Positions 50,614-59,880 of a DNA stretch of 64,000 nt are shown piece by piece; within the stretch, counting starts at the first letter, position 1, and every line of letters begins with the position of its first letter. This DNA comes from Promethearchaeota archaeon. GTDB taxonomy: Archaea; Asgardarchaeota; Lokiarchaeia; Helarchaeales; RDOG01. The translations under genes were made by a program, and so were the position numbers. The notes beneath the pieces were generated by a model. That model was not told the origin of the DNA and did not search any database. It worked only from the letters and a program-made list of their open reading frames with translations. The stretch lies in the NCBI GenBank assembly GCA_011365055.1, contig RDOG01000010.1, forward strand, positions 1 through 64,000. The letters are read 5' to 3'.

Positions 50614-51465
50614 TTGATAAGAGCTGCAAAATATGCTGGTAGTTGGTATGATGGAAGCAAATCCCGATTAGAAAAAACACTTAATATTTTTTTTGAAAAA
50701 GATGAGAGAGGGCCTAAGAAAAAACCAAAAGTTAATGAAAATGGACCCCGAAAAATAGTAGGAATAATTAGCCCTCATGCTGGATATGTTTATTCTGGTG
50801 CAATTGCTGCTCATGGATTTGCTGAGCTTGCATTTGATGGTAAACCTGACGTGTTCATAATAGTAGGGATTGATCATAGAGGTTATGGAAGTTCACCTGC
50901 TTCAATCCAAACAGAAGGGGGATGGGAAACTCCATTTGGAATTGCAAATATCAACAATGAAATTTCAACGAAAATTTTATCAAATTCAAGTAAAATATCT
51001 GATTCACCAAACTCCCATTCTGCTGAACATTCTTTGGAACTACAAGTACCATTTATTCAATTCATTTTTGGGGAAAAAGCAGAAATAATTCCAATAATGA
51101 TTTCTTCTGGATCTTTTTCTATTTTTCAAGAAGTTGGTAATGCCATTGCGGAAGGAGCTAAGGATTCAAACGTTTCATTAATTGCTTCAACTGATTTCAC
51201 TCATTTTGAATCTGCAAAAGATGCAAAAAAACAAGATGAGAAAGCAATTGATGCAATTTTGAAACTTGATGAAGAGCTGCTTTACAATACTGTAAAAGAT
51301 TATAGGATTTCTATGTGTGGATATGGATCTACTTCAACAGTAATTCATGCAGCAAAAAAATTGGGTGCAAATAAAGCTAAATTATTAAAATATGGAAATT
51401 CGGGAGAAGTGAGTGGAGATTTTCAGCAAGTAGTTGGCTATGGGAGTTTAAAATTAGAAAAATAG
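50614..51465 (+). CDS. MEMO1-family protein
   Basis: A 283-residue TTG-started protein behind AGGAGTTGAT. A-A-K-Y-A-G-S-W-Y-D-G (3-13), I-S-P-H-A-G-Y-V-Y-S-G (about 50-60), H-S-A-E-H-S-L-E-L-Q-V-P-F (about 133-145) and S-T-D-F-T-H-F (about 196) match the MEMO family shared by archaea and eukaryotes. The conserved His residues bind a metal. Family members resemble extradiol dioxygenases but a general function is not established. The assignment is secure at family level. Confidence 0.92.
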   Translation: MIRAAKYAGSWYDGSKSRLEKTLNIFFEKDERGPKKKPKVNENGPRKIVGIISPHAGYVYSGAIAAHGFAELAFDGKPDVFIIVGIDHRGYGSSPASIQTEGGWETPFGIANINNEISTKILSNSSKISDSPNSHSAEHSLELQVPFIQFIFGEKAEIIPIMISSGSFSIFQEVGNAIAEGAKDSNVSLIASTDFTHFESAKDAKKQDEKAIDAILKLDEELLYNTVKDYRISMCGYGSTSTVIHAAKKLGANKAKLLKYGNSGEVSGDFQQVVGYGSLKLEK

Positions 51466-51574
51466 TCTTATTTATTTTTTATTTATTTTAACTTTTTTTA
51501 AAATAACTTTTTAAATTGATAAACTTTAACATTATTATACATTATAAAGAAGGAAAGGAAGAGTTGTTCTTGTT

Positions 51575-52492
51575 ATGAGTCATATGGATACAGATATTAA
51601 TGCATCAATTAAAAAAGCTTGTATAATTTTTTGTTTACATTTTGGATTGACATTCCTAATAAGTATTATGAATACTGTTGATTCATTAATGTATTTGGAC
51701 CTATCAATCCCTGATTTAACTTATATTTCTTTTAATTTATTCTTTTATATATTTACAATGATTTTAAATATTACTAATTTTTGCCTACTTATATGGGTTT
51801 TAACTTGTTTTAAAAATATTGAATTAAATTTAACTGGTGAGGATAAACATTATTCAAGAACAATAAAATATTATCCTCTAGTCTTGGTTAATTATTTATT
51901 ATTGGAATTCGGCTCATTTATATTAATGCTTGTTCCATATTTCTTTTTAATCATATCACTTCTTGCTTTTATTGGAACAATTTACTACATAATTTATATT
52001 TATAACTTGGGAAAAGAATTAGAAAGCTCTTTATTAAAAATTGGGGCAGTATTTTTTATTCTTGGTCCTGTTATTTCATTTGTAGGTGTGTTCCAGACTT
52101 TATTTATTCCAATTTTTTCGATTTCTGGTCTTTATATTCTTATAGGAATTTATTTTTTACTTGATATAGTGGGAGGTATAAGTAGTCTGCTTATTGGAGT
52201 AGGTTTGTATACGTGTTTTGAAAAAGATTTTGGAAGAGTAATTCCGGATTATCCTCAAAGACAAAGAGATTATTATGATATGAGGCAGTTAGAAGAAGAT
52301 GAGACTCAGGAGAACTCTTTAAACAATCAAAGAAGCTCACGTCTCCCCTATGAATCGAATTCTTCTCCATCAAAACTTCCCCAGAGGCCTCCTATTGTTG
52401 ATGATCTTAATATTAAATGTCCAATATGTAATAAAATGGTCTCCAAAGATATGGCTTTTTGTCCATTTTGCGGAAGATATTTACAGAATTAA
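51575..52492 (+). CDS. Multi-TM membrane protein with C-terminal zinc ribbon
   Basis: A 305-residue protein with about six hydrophobic segments between residues 13 and 215, then a hydrophilic Arg/Ser/Pro-rich linker (about 222-278) and a zinc ribbon C-P-I-C-N and C-P-F-C-G at the very end. This membrane-plus-ribbon design recurs in archaeal uncharacterised proteins. It stands between MEMO and the reverse ThrH gene without overlap. Confidence 0.6.
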   Translation: MSHMDTDINASIKKACIIFCLHFGLTFLISIMNTVDSLMYLDLSIPDLTYISFNLFFYIFTMILNITNFCLLIWVLTCFKNIELNLTGEDKHYSRTIKYYPLVLVNYLLLEFGSFILMLVPYFFLIISLLAFIGTIYYIIYIYNLGKELESSLLKIGAVFFILGPVISFVGVFQTLFIPIFSISGLYILIGIYFLLDIVGGISSLLIGVGLYTCFEKDFGRVIPDYPQRQRDYYDMRQLEEDETQENSLNNQRSSRLPYESNSSPSKLPQRPPIVDDLNIKCPICNKMVSKDMAFCPFCGRYLQN

Positions 52493-52549
52493 ACATTATA
52501 CAGATAAAAGTTAGTGTTATAGAGAATATCAAAAAAATTTTATTAATCA

Positions 52550-53164
52550 TTATGAAGTCTTTAATCCAATATATTCAGAGATCTTCTCTTTTAACTGTGA
52601 ATATTCTGTAATAACTGGATATTCAGGATATTCCTCTATAACTTTTTTAGGAGGTTTAAATAAAATTCCATATTTTGCTTCTTTTAACATATCTATGTCA
52701 TTATATGAATCTCCAATAGCAATAACATCATAATTCATGTTTTTAAAAGAAATAACTGATTGTTTTTTCATATTTTTAATTCTTAGACGATAATTCGAAA
52801 TTATTCCTTTTTCATCAGTTTCAAGATCATGACAAAATAGTGTAGGATAACCTAGTTTTTTTACAATAGGTAAAGCAAATTCTATGTATGAATCTGTAAG
52901 TATGATTACTTGAGTAACAGATCTAAGCCAATTGAGAAATTCAAGGGCACCAGGTAATAAATCCATTTCTCCGATAATATTCTGAATTTCTTTAAGTGTT
53001 ATATTATTTTCCTTTAAAATTTTTAACCTTCTTTTCATGAGCACATCATAATCTGAAACGTCTCTTGTGGTTAATTTTAATTCTTCAATACCAGTTTTTA
53101 AAGAAACGTTTATCCATACTTCTTCTGATAGTACTCCTTCAAGATCCAAGCAAACAACGAACAT
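52550..53164 (-). CDS. thrH: ThrH-like phosphoserine/homoserine phosphotransferase (HAD family)
   Basis: A 204-residue HAD hydrolase closely resembling Pseudomonas ThrH: it starts with C-L-D-L-E-G-V-L (Asp nucleophile), contains T-T-R-D-V-S-D-Y-D-V-L-M-K-R-R-L, V-I-I-L-T-D-S near 90 and A-I-G-D-S-Y-N-D near 149. ThrH can dephosphorylate phosphoserine and transfer the phosphate to homoserine. With hom and thrC in the same window and no thrB-type kinase, it is a good candidate to supply O-phosphohomoserine, but phosphoserine phosphatase (serine synthesis) is equally possible. Confidence 0.85.
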   Translation of the reverse strand: MFVVCLDLEGVLSEEVWINVSLKTGIEELKLTTRDVSDYDVLMKRRLKILKENNITLKEIQNIIGEMDLLPGALEFLNWLRSVTQVIILTDSYIEFALPIVKKLGYPTLFCHDLETDEKGIISNYRLRIKNMKKQSVISFKNMNYDVIAIGDSYNDIDMLKEAKYGILFKPPKKVIEEYPEYPVITEYSQLKEKISEYIGLKTS

Positions 53165-53212
53165 AATTTAAAATACTTTGAAAATCATTAGAATGTTTTC
53201 ATTCAAAATTTA

Positions 53213-53845
53213 TTAACCGAGTGGTAATACTATGAATAATACAGTTATTAATAACCCTGCTATGGCCATTTTTAAAGCAGATTTGCCTAAACTTTTTTCC
53301 GATATCTTACCTAGAAATAAACCTAAACATATTAATACCGTGAAGGTGCAAGCCATTGAGAGTAAGAAAGCAACAGCATGAAGAGGTAATACTAATCCCA
53401 AGAAAAATGGTATCAAACAAATAATTGCTGCCATTGCTGGAGATAATCCATCCACTAACGCACATAATTTACTTCCAAATTTTTGAGCCTTGACAATTTC
53501 TGAATCTTGTCTAAATGTTTTTTTTGTCATGACCATGGCTCTTTCAATTTCTTTTTGTTCTTTTTCTCTTTCAGCTTCCTCTGTTAAATAACTACCCCAG
53601 ATCCCAGAAACACCCATGCTAAATGCTGTTGCTAATCCTACTAAAACAATGAATCTTATTGTACTCAAGCTGAAAATAAGGCTTGCAGGCATGTTAAAAA
53701 AACCACCATTTCCAACCCAAGCCCCAATAATTATACCTAAAGTCGTTAAAGAGCCATCAAATGCATTCATCACAAAAAACCGTCGTACTAAAGGTCCAAC
53801 TTCAGAAATCTCTATGTATCGCTTCCATCTTTTAAAAATTTCCAT
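53213..53845 (-). CDS. VIT1/CCC1-type Fe/Mn transporter family protein
   Basis: A 210-residue membrane protein. F-V-M-N-A-F-D-G-S-L-T-T-L-G-I-I-I-G (about 23-40) is the TM1 motif of VIT/CCC1 proteins, followed by membrane segments near 62-85, 125-145, 150-178 and 185-208. A cytosolic acidic helix E-E-A-E-R-E-K-E-Q-K-E-I-E (about 92-105) corresponds to the metal-binding loop of VIT transporters. It probably exports or stores divalent metal. The metal is not known. Confidence 0.78.
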   Translation of the reverse strand: MEIFKRWKRYIEISEVGPLVRRFFVMNAFDGSLTTLGIIIGAWVGNGGFFNMPASLIFSLSTIRFIVLVGLATAFSMGVSGIWGSYLTEEAEREKEQKEIERAMVMTKKTFRQDSEIVKAQKFGSKLCALVDGLSPAMAAIICLIPFFLGLVLPLHAVAFLLSMACTFTVLICLGLFLGKISEKSLGKSALKMAIAGLLITVLFIVLPLG

Positions 53846-53939
53846 TCTTTTATGTTCCCTTAAATCTCATTAAGTTCGACAATATTACATATCAAAGGAT
53901 TTAAAATAATATTTAATTTTTATGGAATTTTTTAAATTA

Positions 53940-55085
53940 TCAACGGCTTGTCATTAAAGCTTTTATTTTTTCCCAATTCGCATCAATTTTCTCTAAAGTT
54001 CCTAAAGACTTATATAACAGATTTCTTATTAATGATGCTTGTTTCATCTCTTTTTTCAAGAATTTACCGATATCCGATTTTTTTATATTATTATTAAGTT
54101 CCAAAAATAATTCTGAAGTTAGTTTATTAACATTATTTGCTAAGAAATTTCCAGTTAAAAATCCAATGCTCATTGAAGAGATGATCCCAGAACCTCCAAC
54201 AGCTCCTACGTGTCCCATAGAATCTCCTATAAATATAATATTCGGGATGAAATTTTCATAAATCATTCCTCCAAAAGGTAGAAAATCCAAATTTTGATAT
54301 ATTATTCCTGAATTTTTGAGTCTATCTTTTAGAATTGGATAGTTTTCTAAATGATTAAAGAAAATTTTTTCCAGTTCAAATTTTTCTTCTTCAATAAAAT
54401 CAGTAAATATAGTAAATCCCACTTCTGCTGTATCTCCAGATTTTGGGAAAATCCATATAACTCCTGGGGGATTAACTGTTAGAAAAAATTCCAACCTATT
54501 TTTATCTTCTAATTTAACGTTTTCTGCAATTGTTTTAATCATCGGATAAATACTATTTGGTTCTTTCAAACCAACTTGTTCTCTTAATTTAGATTTTACA
54601 CCATCAGCAGATATGATGCATTTTGTTTTAAGAGAATAAAAATTATCATTAAATTTACAGTTAATTACTGAATATATATTATTAATTTGCTCAATTTCAG
54701 TAACAATCGTTCCAAGAGAAATTTTACAGCCTTTTTTAAGTATTAATTTAATTAATTCTTGAACTAAGATTCTATATTCAATGCTTATTTTATTTCGTGT
54801 ATATATTTTTTCATAATATTCCTTTGTAGAAGGAGAATAATACCTTGCAGTAGCAATTTGAATATTAATTAAATGTAAGGGCAACCCCTCTGGAAAAATG
54901 ATATCTAAAATCTCTTCATCGTCATAAATTAATTCTCCCCTAATATTTTTTCCAAACTCATTATTTTTTTCTAATAATAAAATATTACATTTTCTTTCAG
55001 CCTCTACCGCTCCCAACGCAGCAGCTAGTCCGGCTACGCCTCCTCCAATTATTATTAAATCATATTCTCTGTCAAATAAACTCAA
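53940..55085 (-). CDS. Geranylgeranyl-reductase-family FAD protein
   Basis: A 381-residue flavoprotein. The N-terminal dinucleotide loop I-I-I-G-G-G-V-A-G-L-A-A-A and an acidic beta2 end (L-L-L-E-K) are followed by I-S-A-D-G-V-K-S-K-L-R (about 160) and I-G-D-S-M-G-H-V near 280. This is the PHBH/geranylgeranyl reductase fold used in archaea to saturate isoprenoid lipid chains. Reaction specificity is not provable. TTG 55085 is preferred because GTGATA directly before it pairs with the 16S tail; GTG 55094 is the longer alternative. Confidence 0.72.
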   Translation of the reverse strand: MSLFDREYDLIIIGGGVAGLAAALGAVEAERKCNILLLEKNNEFGKNIRGELIYDDEEILDIIFPEGLPLHLINIQIATARYYSPSTKEYYEKIYTRNKISIEYRILVQELIKLILKKGCKISLGTIVTEIEQINNIYSVINCKFNDNFYSLKTKCIISADGVKSKLREQVGLKEPNSIYPMIKTIAENVKLEDKNRLEFFLTVNPPGVIWIFPKSGDTAEVGFTIFTDFIEEEKFELEKIFFNHLENYPILKDRLKNSGIIYQNLDFLPFGGMIYENFIPNIIFIGDSMGHVGAVGGSGIISSMSIGFLTGNFLANNVNKLTSELFLELNNNIKKSDIGKFLKKEMKQASLIRNLLYKSLGTLEKIDANWEKIKALMTSR

Positions 55086-55098
55086 ATTTATCACAAAT

Positions 55099-55872
55099 TT
55101 ATTGTAATAATAGATTAATTATAAATTCATCAATCTTGCTTTCTTTAATCCTGCTCCACTCACGGATAATGATTGGGTAAACTGAATTGTACAATATATA
55201 ATGAAAAAATTCTTCATTATTTACAAGTGCTTCCTTTGTAATGACAATAAAATTCTCCAAAACATATTGGAGCTTTCCCCGTAAATCTTCACTATCAACT
55301 TCGGCTAGCTTTTCAACATCCCATTCAGTACCTCCTTGAAATGCAGATTGCATTATGTTCAGATTAGCGAATTCATTATCTAATTTGACATTGCTTGTGA
55401 AACTATCAATTATTGATTGATAAACTTCTAATAAATCCATCAATTTAGCTGCTTCCATTATTTTCTCCGCCTTTGTCCAGTCATCTCTCAATTGATCAAG
55501 TATTGGAGTGAAAGATTGCCACATAGCCATATCGCCATCCCATTCAACTTCTGAAAAATCCTCTTTTATAATAAAAGTTTCAAAAAACATTTCACTAATT
55601 TGTTCTAACTGACTTTTAAGCATTAAAGGATCATCGGTCTTTTCAGATGTAGAAATAAATAATAATCCCTTTCCTTCGACGTAAACCCATCTAATTCCGC
55701 CCATATCAACGTTTTCTATACCTGTTTCTTTCAATTCACCTTGAGCAAATCCATATAATGCTGACATAAAACCTGATAATAAATTTTCATCAATGGTAAT
55801 TTTAGAGTATTTCCTTGAGAAAATTGCTCTTCCACTATTTTTTTCTATAATAAAATATGAAAAAGTTCCCAT
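55099..55872 (-). CDS. Longin-like domain protein with helical C-terminus
   Basis: A 257-residue protein. Residues 1-115 follow the longin/roadblock-like strand order: F-S-Y-F-I-I-E-K-N-S-G-R-A-I-F-S-R-K-Y, G-L-L-F-I-S-T-S-E-K-T-D-D, then a long helix Q-L-E-Q-I-S-E-M-F. The rest (about 120-257) is helical. Longin domains are unusually common in Asgard archaea and act with small GTPases or membrane traffic-like systems in eukaryotes; a similar role here is speculation. The start is ATG 55872, nine bases inside the longer GTG-started frame, because GTGATA forms the ribosome site. Confidence 0.55.
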   Translation of the reverse strand: MGTFSYFIIEKNSGRAIFSRKYSKITIDENLLSGFMSALYGFAQGELKETGIENVDMGGIRWVYVEGKGLLFISTSEKTDDPLMLKSQLEQISEMFFETFIIKEDFSEVEWDGDMAMWQSFTPILDQLRDDWTKAEKIMEAAKLMDLLEVYQSIIDSFTSNVKLDNEFANLNIMQSAFQGGTEWDVEKLAEVDSEDLRGKLQYVLENFIVITKEALVNNEEFFHYILYNSVYPIIIREWSRIKESKIDEFIINLLLQ

Positions 55873-55889
55873 TTTTATCACAATTTTTA

Positions 55890-57293
55890 TTATTTATTTA
55901 TTAAATTGAATTCATCAGTTAAACATTCTATTGCTTTTTTTAAATCCTTTCGAGATATTACGCAGGAAATATTCAATTCTGAGGAACCTTGGGCAATTGC
56001 TCTAATATTCACCTTATTTTCCCCTAAAATGGTGAATATTTTACCCGCTACTCCGGGCTTGAATGCCATTCCTTCTCCAATAATTGCTATTAAACTACAA
56101 TCCAATTCTCTTTTAATTTTGAACCATGTTTTTCCAAATAATGGACTATTTATCAAAATGTCCTTGACTCGGTCTCCGTCTATACCTGATACTAAAAATG
56201 TACAATTACTTTGTGATGTTGCTTGGCTGATCATTAAAATATTTATTTTATTTTCTCCAATTAATGAAAGGATTTTAGGCATCATTTCTGATACTGAAAA
56301 AGCTTCGCCTTCTACAGTAATCATTACAACATTTTCAATTATTGCAATACCTTTTACAATTTCATCTCTTTTAATTGCAGCCCTTTTTATTTCCGAAAAC
56401 TCATTTTTTTCGAATTGATCGAAGTTTCTTATTTGAATTGGTATTTCTCCTTCCTCAACTGTATAGATACATCGAGGATGAATTAATTTTGCACCAAAAT
56501 AGGCTAACTCTTTAGCTTCCGAATATGATAACGAGTGGATCAATTTTGCCCGTGGCTCTAACTTTGGATTTGTTGAAAGAACTCCATCTACATCCTTCCA
56601 AAGTATTACTTCAACTTCATAGCCCAATTTTTTCAAACTATAGGCTAAAATTGTTGTTGAAAAATCTGAACCCCCTCTTCCAAGAGTTGTTATATGTCCT
56701 TCTTTATTTCTGGCAATGAATCCTGTTACAACTGCAATTTCATTATTTTTTATGATTGGGATGATCTTTTCTTTTATTTTCTTAGTTGTGATGTCTAGGA
56801 TTGGAATTGCATCAGTAAAAGTATCATCTGTTACAATGAATTGATTCGCGGGTGTATAGGACGATTTAAGATCATTTTCGTTTAAATAATTTGATACAAT
56901 ATAGGTCGAGAATATCTCTCCGTGCGCCATGACTGCATCCAATTTATAGGGGGAAATACCATATTCCCAAATATCGTTTAAATAATTAATTAAATTATTT
57001 TTAATTTTATCATCAAGAAATTCAGTAACAATGACATTATAATCTTTTAAAATTAAATCTATCATTTCTGAATGGATCTTACGAATAAGATTTAAAGGTT
57101 CATCATATTTCTCGTGAGAATTTGCTTTATTAGCGCATTCTATTAGTAAATCTGTAATGCTATTTAAAGCAGACAAGACTATTATTATTTTATTCTTTTC
57201 TCTATATTTTCTTATTATTTTAGTAATTTTATTGAATGATTCCGGAGATTTTAAGCAAGATCCCCCAAATTTCATAATTATAATTTTTTCCAT
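55890..57293 (-). CDS. lysC: Aspartate kinase with tandem ACT domains
   Basis: A 467-residue enzyme: start K-F-G-G-S-C-L (aspartate-kinase signature), I-V-L-S-A near 40, T-T-L-G-R-G-G-S-D-F-S-T-T near 208 and W-K-D-V-D-G-V near 236. Two ACT domains follow (about 320-390 and 400-467, the second with I-I-G-E-G-M-A-F-K-P-G-V-A-G-K-I), so lysine or threonine feedback is expected. It makes aspartyl phosphate, the entry to the lysine and threonine genes elsewhere in the window. It is upstream of the longin-like gene, 17 bases apart. Confidence 0.94.
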   Translation of the reverse strand: MEKIIIMKFGGSCLKSPESFNKITKIIRKYREKNKIIIVLSALNSITDLLIECANKANSHEKYDEPLNLIRKIHSEMIDLILKDYNVIVTEFLDDKIKNNLINYLNDIWEYGISPYKLDAVMAHGEIFSTYIVSNYLNENDLKSSYTPANQFIVTDDTFTDAIPILDITTKKIKEKIIPIIKNNEIAVVTGFIARNKEGHITTLGRGGSDFSTTILAYSLKKLGYEVEVILWKDVDGVLSTNPKLEPRAKLIHSLSYSEAKELAYFGAKLIHPRCIYTVEEGEIPIQIRNFDQFEKNEFSEIKRAAIKRDEIVKGIAIIENVVMITVEGEAFSVSEMMPKILSLIGENKINILMISQATSQSNCTFLVSGIDGDRVKDILINSPLFGKTWFKIKRELDCSLIAIIGEGMAFKPGVAGKIFTILGENKVNIRAIAQGSSELNISCVISRKDLKKAIECLTDEFNLINK

Positions 57294-57507
57294 TCAAAAT
57301 CTCTCTAATTTTATTGGGTCCTAGTTCTAAATTTTTAAAACTGCATATTTATATTTGCCAATTAAAAAATGAATTTAAATTTATATTATAAGAGATATTA
57401 AATGATATTAAAAGGAATAAATCCAATGGTGCGTAAATTTATTGCGCATTTATTGCGTATTTAGCACCTATTTAATACAGAATGAAGAGATATGGTGCAT
57501 ATATTTA

Positions 57508-57939
57508 ATGCCAAATGAAGAGAAGAATGAATCAGAGCTAGATGATTTAGCCAAGAACTTTTTTAAGCAAATTGGTATAGAAGATTTTTCTGGAACGATT
57601 GAGTTTGCGAAGGATCTTGAAAAAGACATTAAAAAGAGAGAAAGTACGATTCCTAAAAGACCAAAAATCGAAGGTTCCGAAGAATTAAAGAGAATTATTG
57701 AAGAAAAGGACGTGTATATCGAAAAACTCGAAAAATTACTTGAAGAAAAACAAGATCGGGTTAAAGAGCTTGAGAATAAAATTCTTTCTTCTTTCATTTT
57801 AATGATTAAGGATTATATTGAACAAATTAACAAGCTAAAAGACGAATTGAAAAACAAAGATGAAATTATTGACGATTTAAAAATTAAGATTACAGCATTT
57901 AAATCTAAGATTCAAGGTTTAAAGTCAAAATGGTTTTAA
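57508..57939 (+). CDS. Coiled-coil protein (143 aa)
   Basis: A 143-residue acidic/basic protein, M-P-N-E-E-K-N-E then a helical segment and a heptad coiled coil from about 60 to 135 (E-K-D-V-Y-I-E-K-L-E-K-L-L-E-E-K). The ATG at 57508 is preferred; a frame extension to TTG 57442 would run through a low-complexity leader with repeated TTATTGCG. It lies upstream of another coiled-coil gene in the same direction; the function is unknown. Confidence 0.6.
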   Translation: MPNEEKNESELDDLAKNFFKQIGIEDFSGTIEFAKDLEKDIKKRESTIPKRPKIEGSEELKRIIEEKDVYIEKLEKLLEEKQDRVKELENKILSSFILMIKDYIEQINKLKDELKNKDEIIDDLKIKITAFKSKIQGLKSKWF

Positions 57940-58059
57940 TTCTAATTTAGATGAGAAGATATATTATTATTACAAAATAAATAAAGTAATACCAAATTAA
58001 ATAGATAATACCAAAAGATTTAATAATAAAGATATTTTTTGAGTTTGGGGCGTTTTTAG

Positions 58060-59313
58060 ATGAGTGATAATATTAATTGGGAAAAAATTGAAGAAAAACC
58101 TGATAAAGAGTTTAAAATTTCTGGAGAATACTTGCTTTCAACTAAACAGACAATTGCAAATCAGGAAGAAAGGATAGAAGAACAATCTGGAATAATTTTA
58201 GACTTGAAAAAGGAGATGGAGGTTCTTCAAATCGAGCTTCAAACTAAGAATAATAAGATATTAGAGCTTTCAAGCCAAACAATTCCTAGTTTAAATGAAG
58301 AAATAGCTCTACAAAAAGAACAAGTTAAAGCTTATGAAGAATTTAAGAGTACCTTGGAAGGGGAAATTACAAATTTTAAGGATATTGTTGATAATTTAAA
58401 ACAAAATGATGCGTTAAAAGAGGAAATCATAACAGAAAAAAATAATAAGATCGAAGAATTAATGGAAGGTCTAGAAAAATTTCAAAAAAGAGTTGATGAA
58501 TTAGAAAAAGTAATTGAAACTCTTCCTAAAATCGATGAAGTTGAAGAATTAAAAGCAGAGATTAAAGGAAAAGGAGAAGAGATTTCAAATTTAATAAAAA
58601 AAATTGAAGAATTGGAATCACGTCCCCCTCTTGAACCGTTAGTTTCAGAAGAAGAATTAGAAAATTTACGAAAACGACCAACTGCAGAAGAAATTGAAAA
58701 GATTATGGGGGAAAAAGAGGAAAAAATAAGTAAATTAGAAAATGAATTAAGACTAAAGGAAGCCGTAATTGATGATTTAACCTTACAAATGCAAGATTTA
58801 CATGGAAAATTAGCTCAAAAACCCCAAGTTATTGAAAAATCAGTATATGTCGAGCAAGCAGCTTCTGATTTAAATACTAAACCCAAAACGATATTTAAAC
58901 CACAAACGGAAGAAATTAAAGATAGATTTTCTAAGGTCGAACCAAGTTTAATAAAATCTTCTGAACGACCAGTTTTTAAAGAAACTGAGCCCTCTCCTCA
59001 AACATTAAATGCATTTAAAACCCCCGAACCTAAACCAGTAATTCCAAAAGGTTCTTTAAATCCTCAAGTGGCTCAATTAATGCAAACTATCAAAGAATCC
59101 ATACTTAATGGTATTTTTGCTAATGAATTGGCAACATTATTGGAGGATGCACGTGATGAAATAGCAAGCATTATTGGTTTTAAAGTAGTTCTTAATGAAA
59201 TTGGAAATATTGCGAGAAAATTAAAGAAAGCTCCTCCAAATGCTCAAATTGATGATGAATCAGTAGAAATCTTCATTCAAAAAATAGAAGAATGGAGTCA
59301 ACGTTTAATTTAA
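58060..59313 (+). CDS. Coiled-coil protein with Pro-rich linker and C-terminal helical domain
   Basis: A 417-residue protein. Residues about 30-255 form a long coiled coil. Residues about 265-335 are a Lys/Pro/Glu/Ser linker. The last 80 residues (N-P-Q-V-A-Q-L-M-Q-T-I-K-E-S-I then repeated helices, ending F-I-Q-K-I-E-E-W-S-Q-R-L) are a compact helical domain of unknown family. The architecture resembles scaffold proteins. It is convergent with the zinc-finger/topoisomerase VI genes, six bases between ends. Confidence 0.55.
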   Translation: MSDNINWEKIEEKPDKEFKISGEYLLSTKQTIANQEERIEEQSGIILDLKKEMEVLQIELQTKNNKILELSSQTIPSLNEEIALQKEQVKAYEEFKSTLEGEITNFKDIVDNLKQNDALKEEIITEKNNKIEELMEGLEKFQKRVDELEKVIETLPKIDEVEELKAEIKGKGEEISNLIKKIEELESRPPLEPLVSEEELENLRKRPTAEEIEKIMGEKEEKISKLENELRLKEAVIDDLTLQMQDLHGKLAQKPQVIEKSVYVEQAASDLNTKPKTIFKPQTEEIKDRFSKVEPSLIKSSERPVFKETEPSPQTLNAFKTPEPKPVIPKGSLNPQVAQLMQTIKESILNGIFANELATLLEDARDEIASIIGFKVVLNEIGNIARKLKKAPPNAQIDDESVEIFIQKIEEWSQRLI

Positions 59314-59319
59314 TAATAT

Positions 59320-59880
59320 TTATTTTTGTTCTTCGATTATATCTATCACTTTTTTAATACTTAAATACATGTCAATTTCGCTTGAAATTGAATCTATTTC
59401 AGTTTGCTTCTTTTTTAAAGTGTTTTCTACTTCTTTACTCATTGCGATATCCTTAATCGTATTTAAAAATCTATTACATTGCTTTTTTAAATCCTTTTGA
59501 TATGCATTAATTACATCATTAGAAGGTTTATTTTCACTCTTTAAAGAATCAACGAATGCTTTGAGCTCGTATTCTGTTTTTCTAATTTTAATTTTAGAGG
59601 GGATTTCTGCTTTTTCTATTTCGTTTAAATCATTTAATTTCTTAAGGATCAAGTTTCTATGTTCTTCGAGATCTTGTAAAATGGCATATTTTTTAGCATC
59701 GTCATCCACATTCCAAACCATGTTATCTATAATGTTTCTTTGTTCTCTATCTGAATGTTCTTCAAAAATATGTCGCTGGCAAATCATTATATCTTGAAAT
59801 CCTTTTTTGCAAATCTTGCACTTGCAAGGGATTAAATATCTTTGTTTCTCAATTAAAAATAAAGGATCCTTTGAGCTCAT
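59320..59880 (-). CDS. C2H2 zinc-finger protein coupled to topoisomerase VI
   Basis: A 186-residue protein. Residues about 18-45 hold C-K-I-C-K-K-G-F then H-I-F-E-E-H, a classical C2H2 finger, with an extra C-K-C just before. The remainder (about 60-186) is a charged coiled coil. Its ATG overlaps the topoisomerase VI A stop by four bases (ATGA) behind GGGAG, so it is translated with the topoisomerase. A DNA-binding or adaptor role for topoisomerase VI is an attractive inference; I know of no described equivalent. Confidence 0.7.
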   Translation of the reverse strand: MSSKDPLFLIEKQRYLIPCKCKICKKGFQDIMICQRHIFEEHSDREQRNIIDNMVWNVDDDAKKYAILQDLEEHRNLILKKLNDLNEIEKAEIPSKIKIRKTEYELKAFVDSLKSENKPSNDVINAYQKDLKKQCNRFLNTIKDIAMSKEVENTLKKKQTEIDSISSEIDMYLSIKKVIDIIEEQK

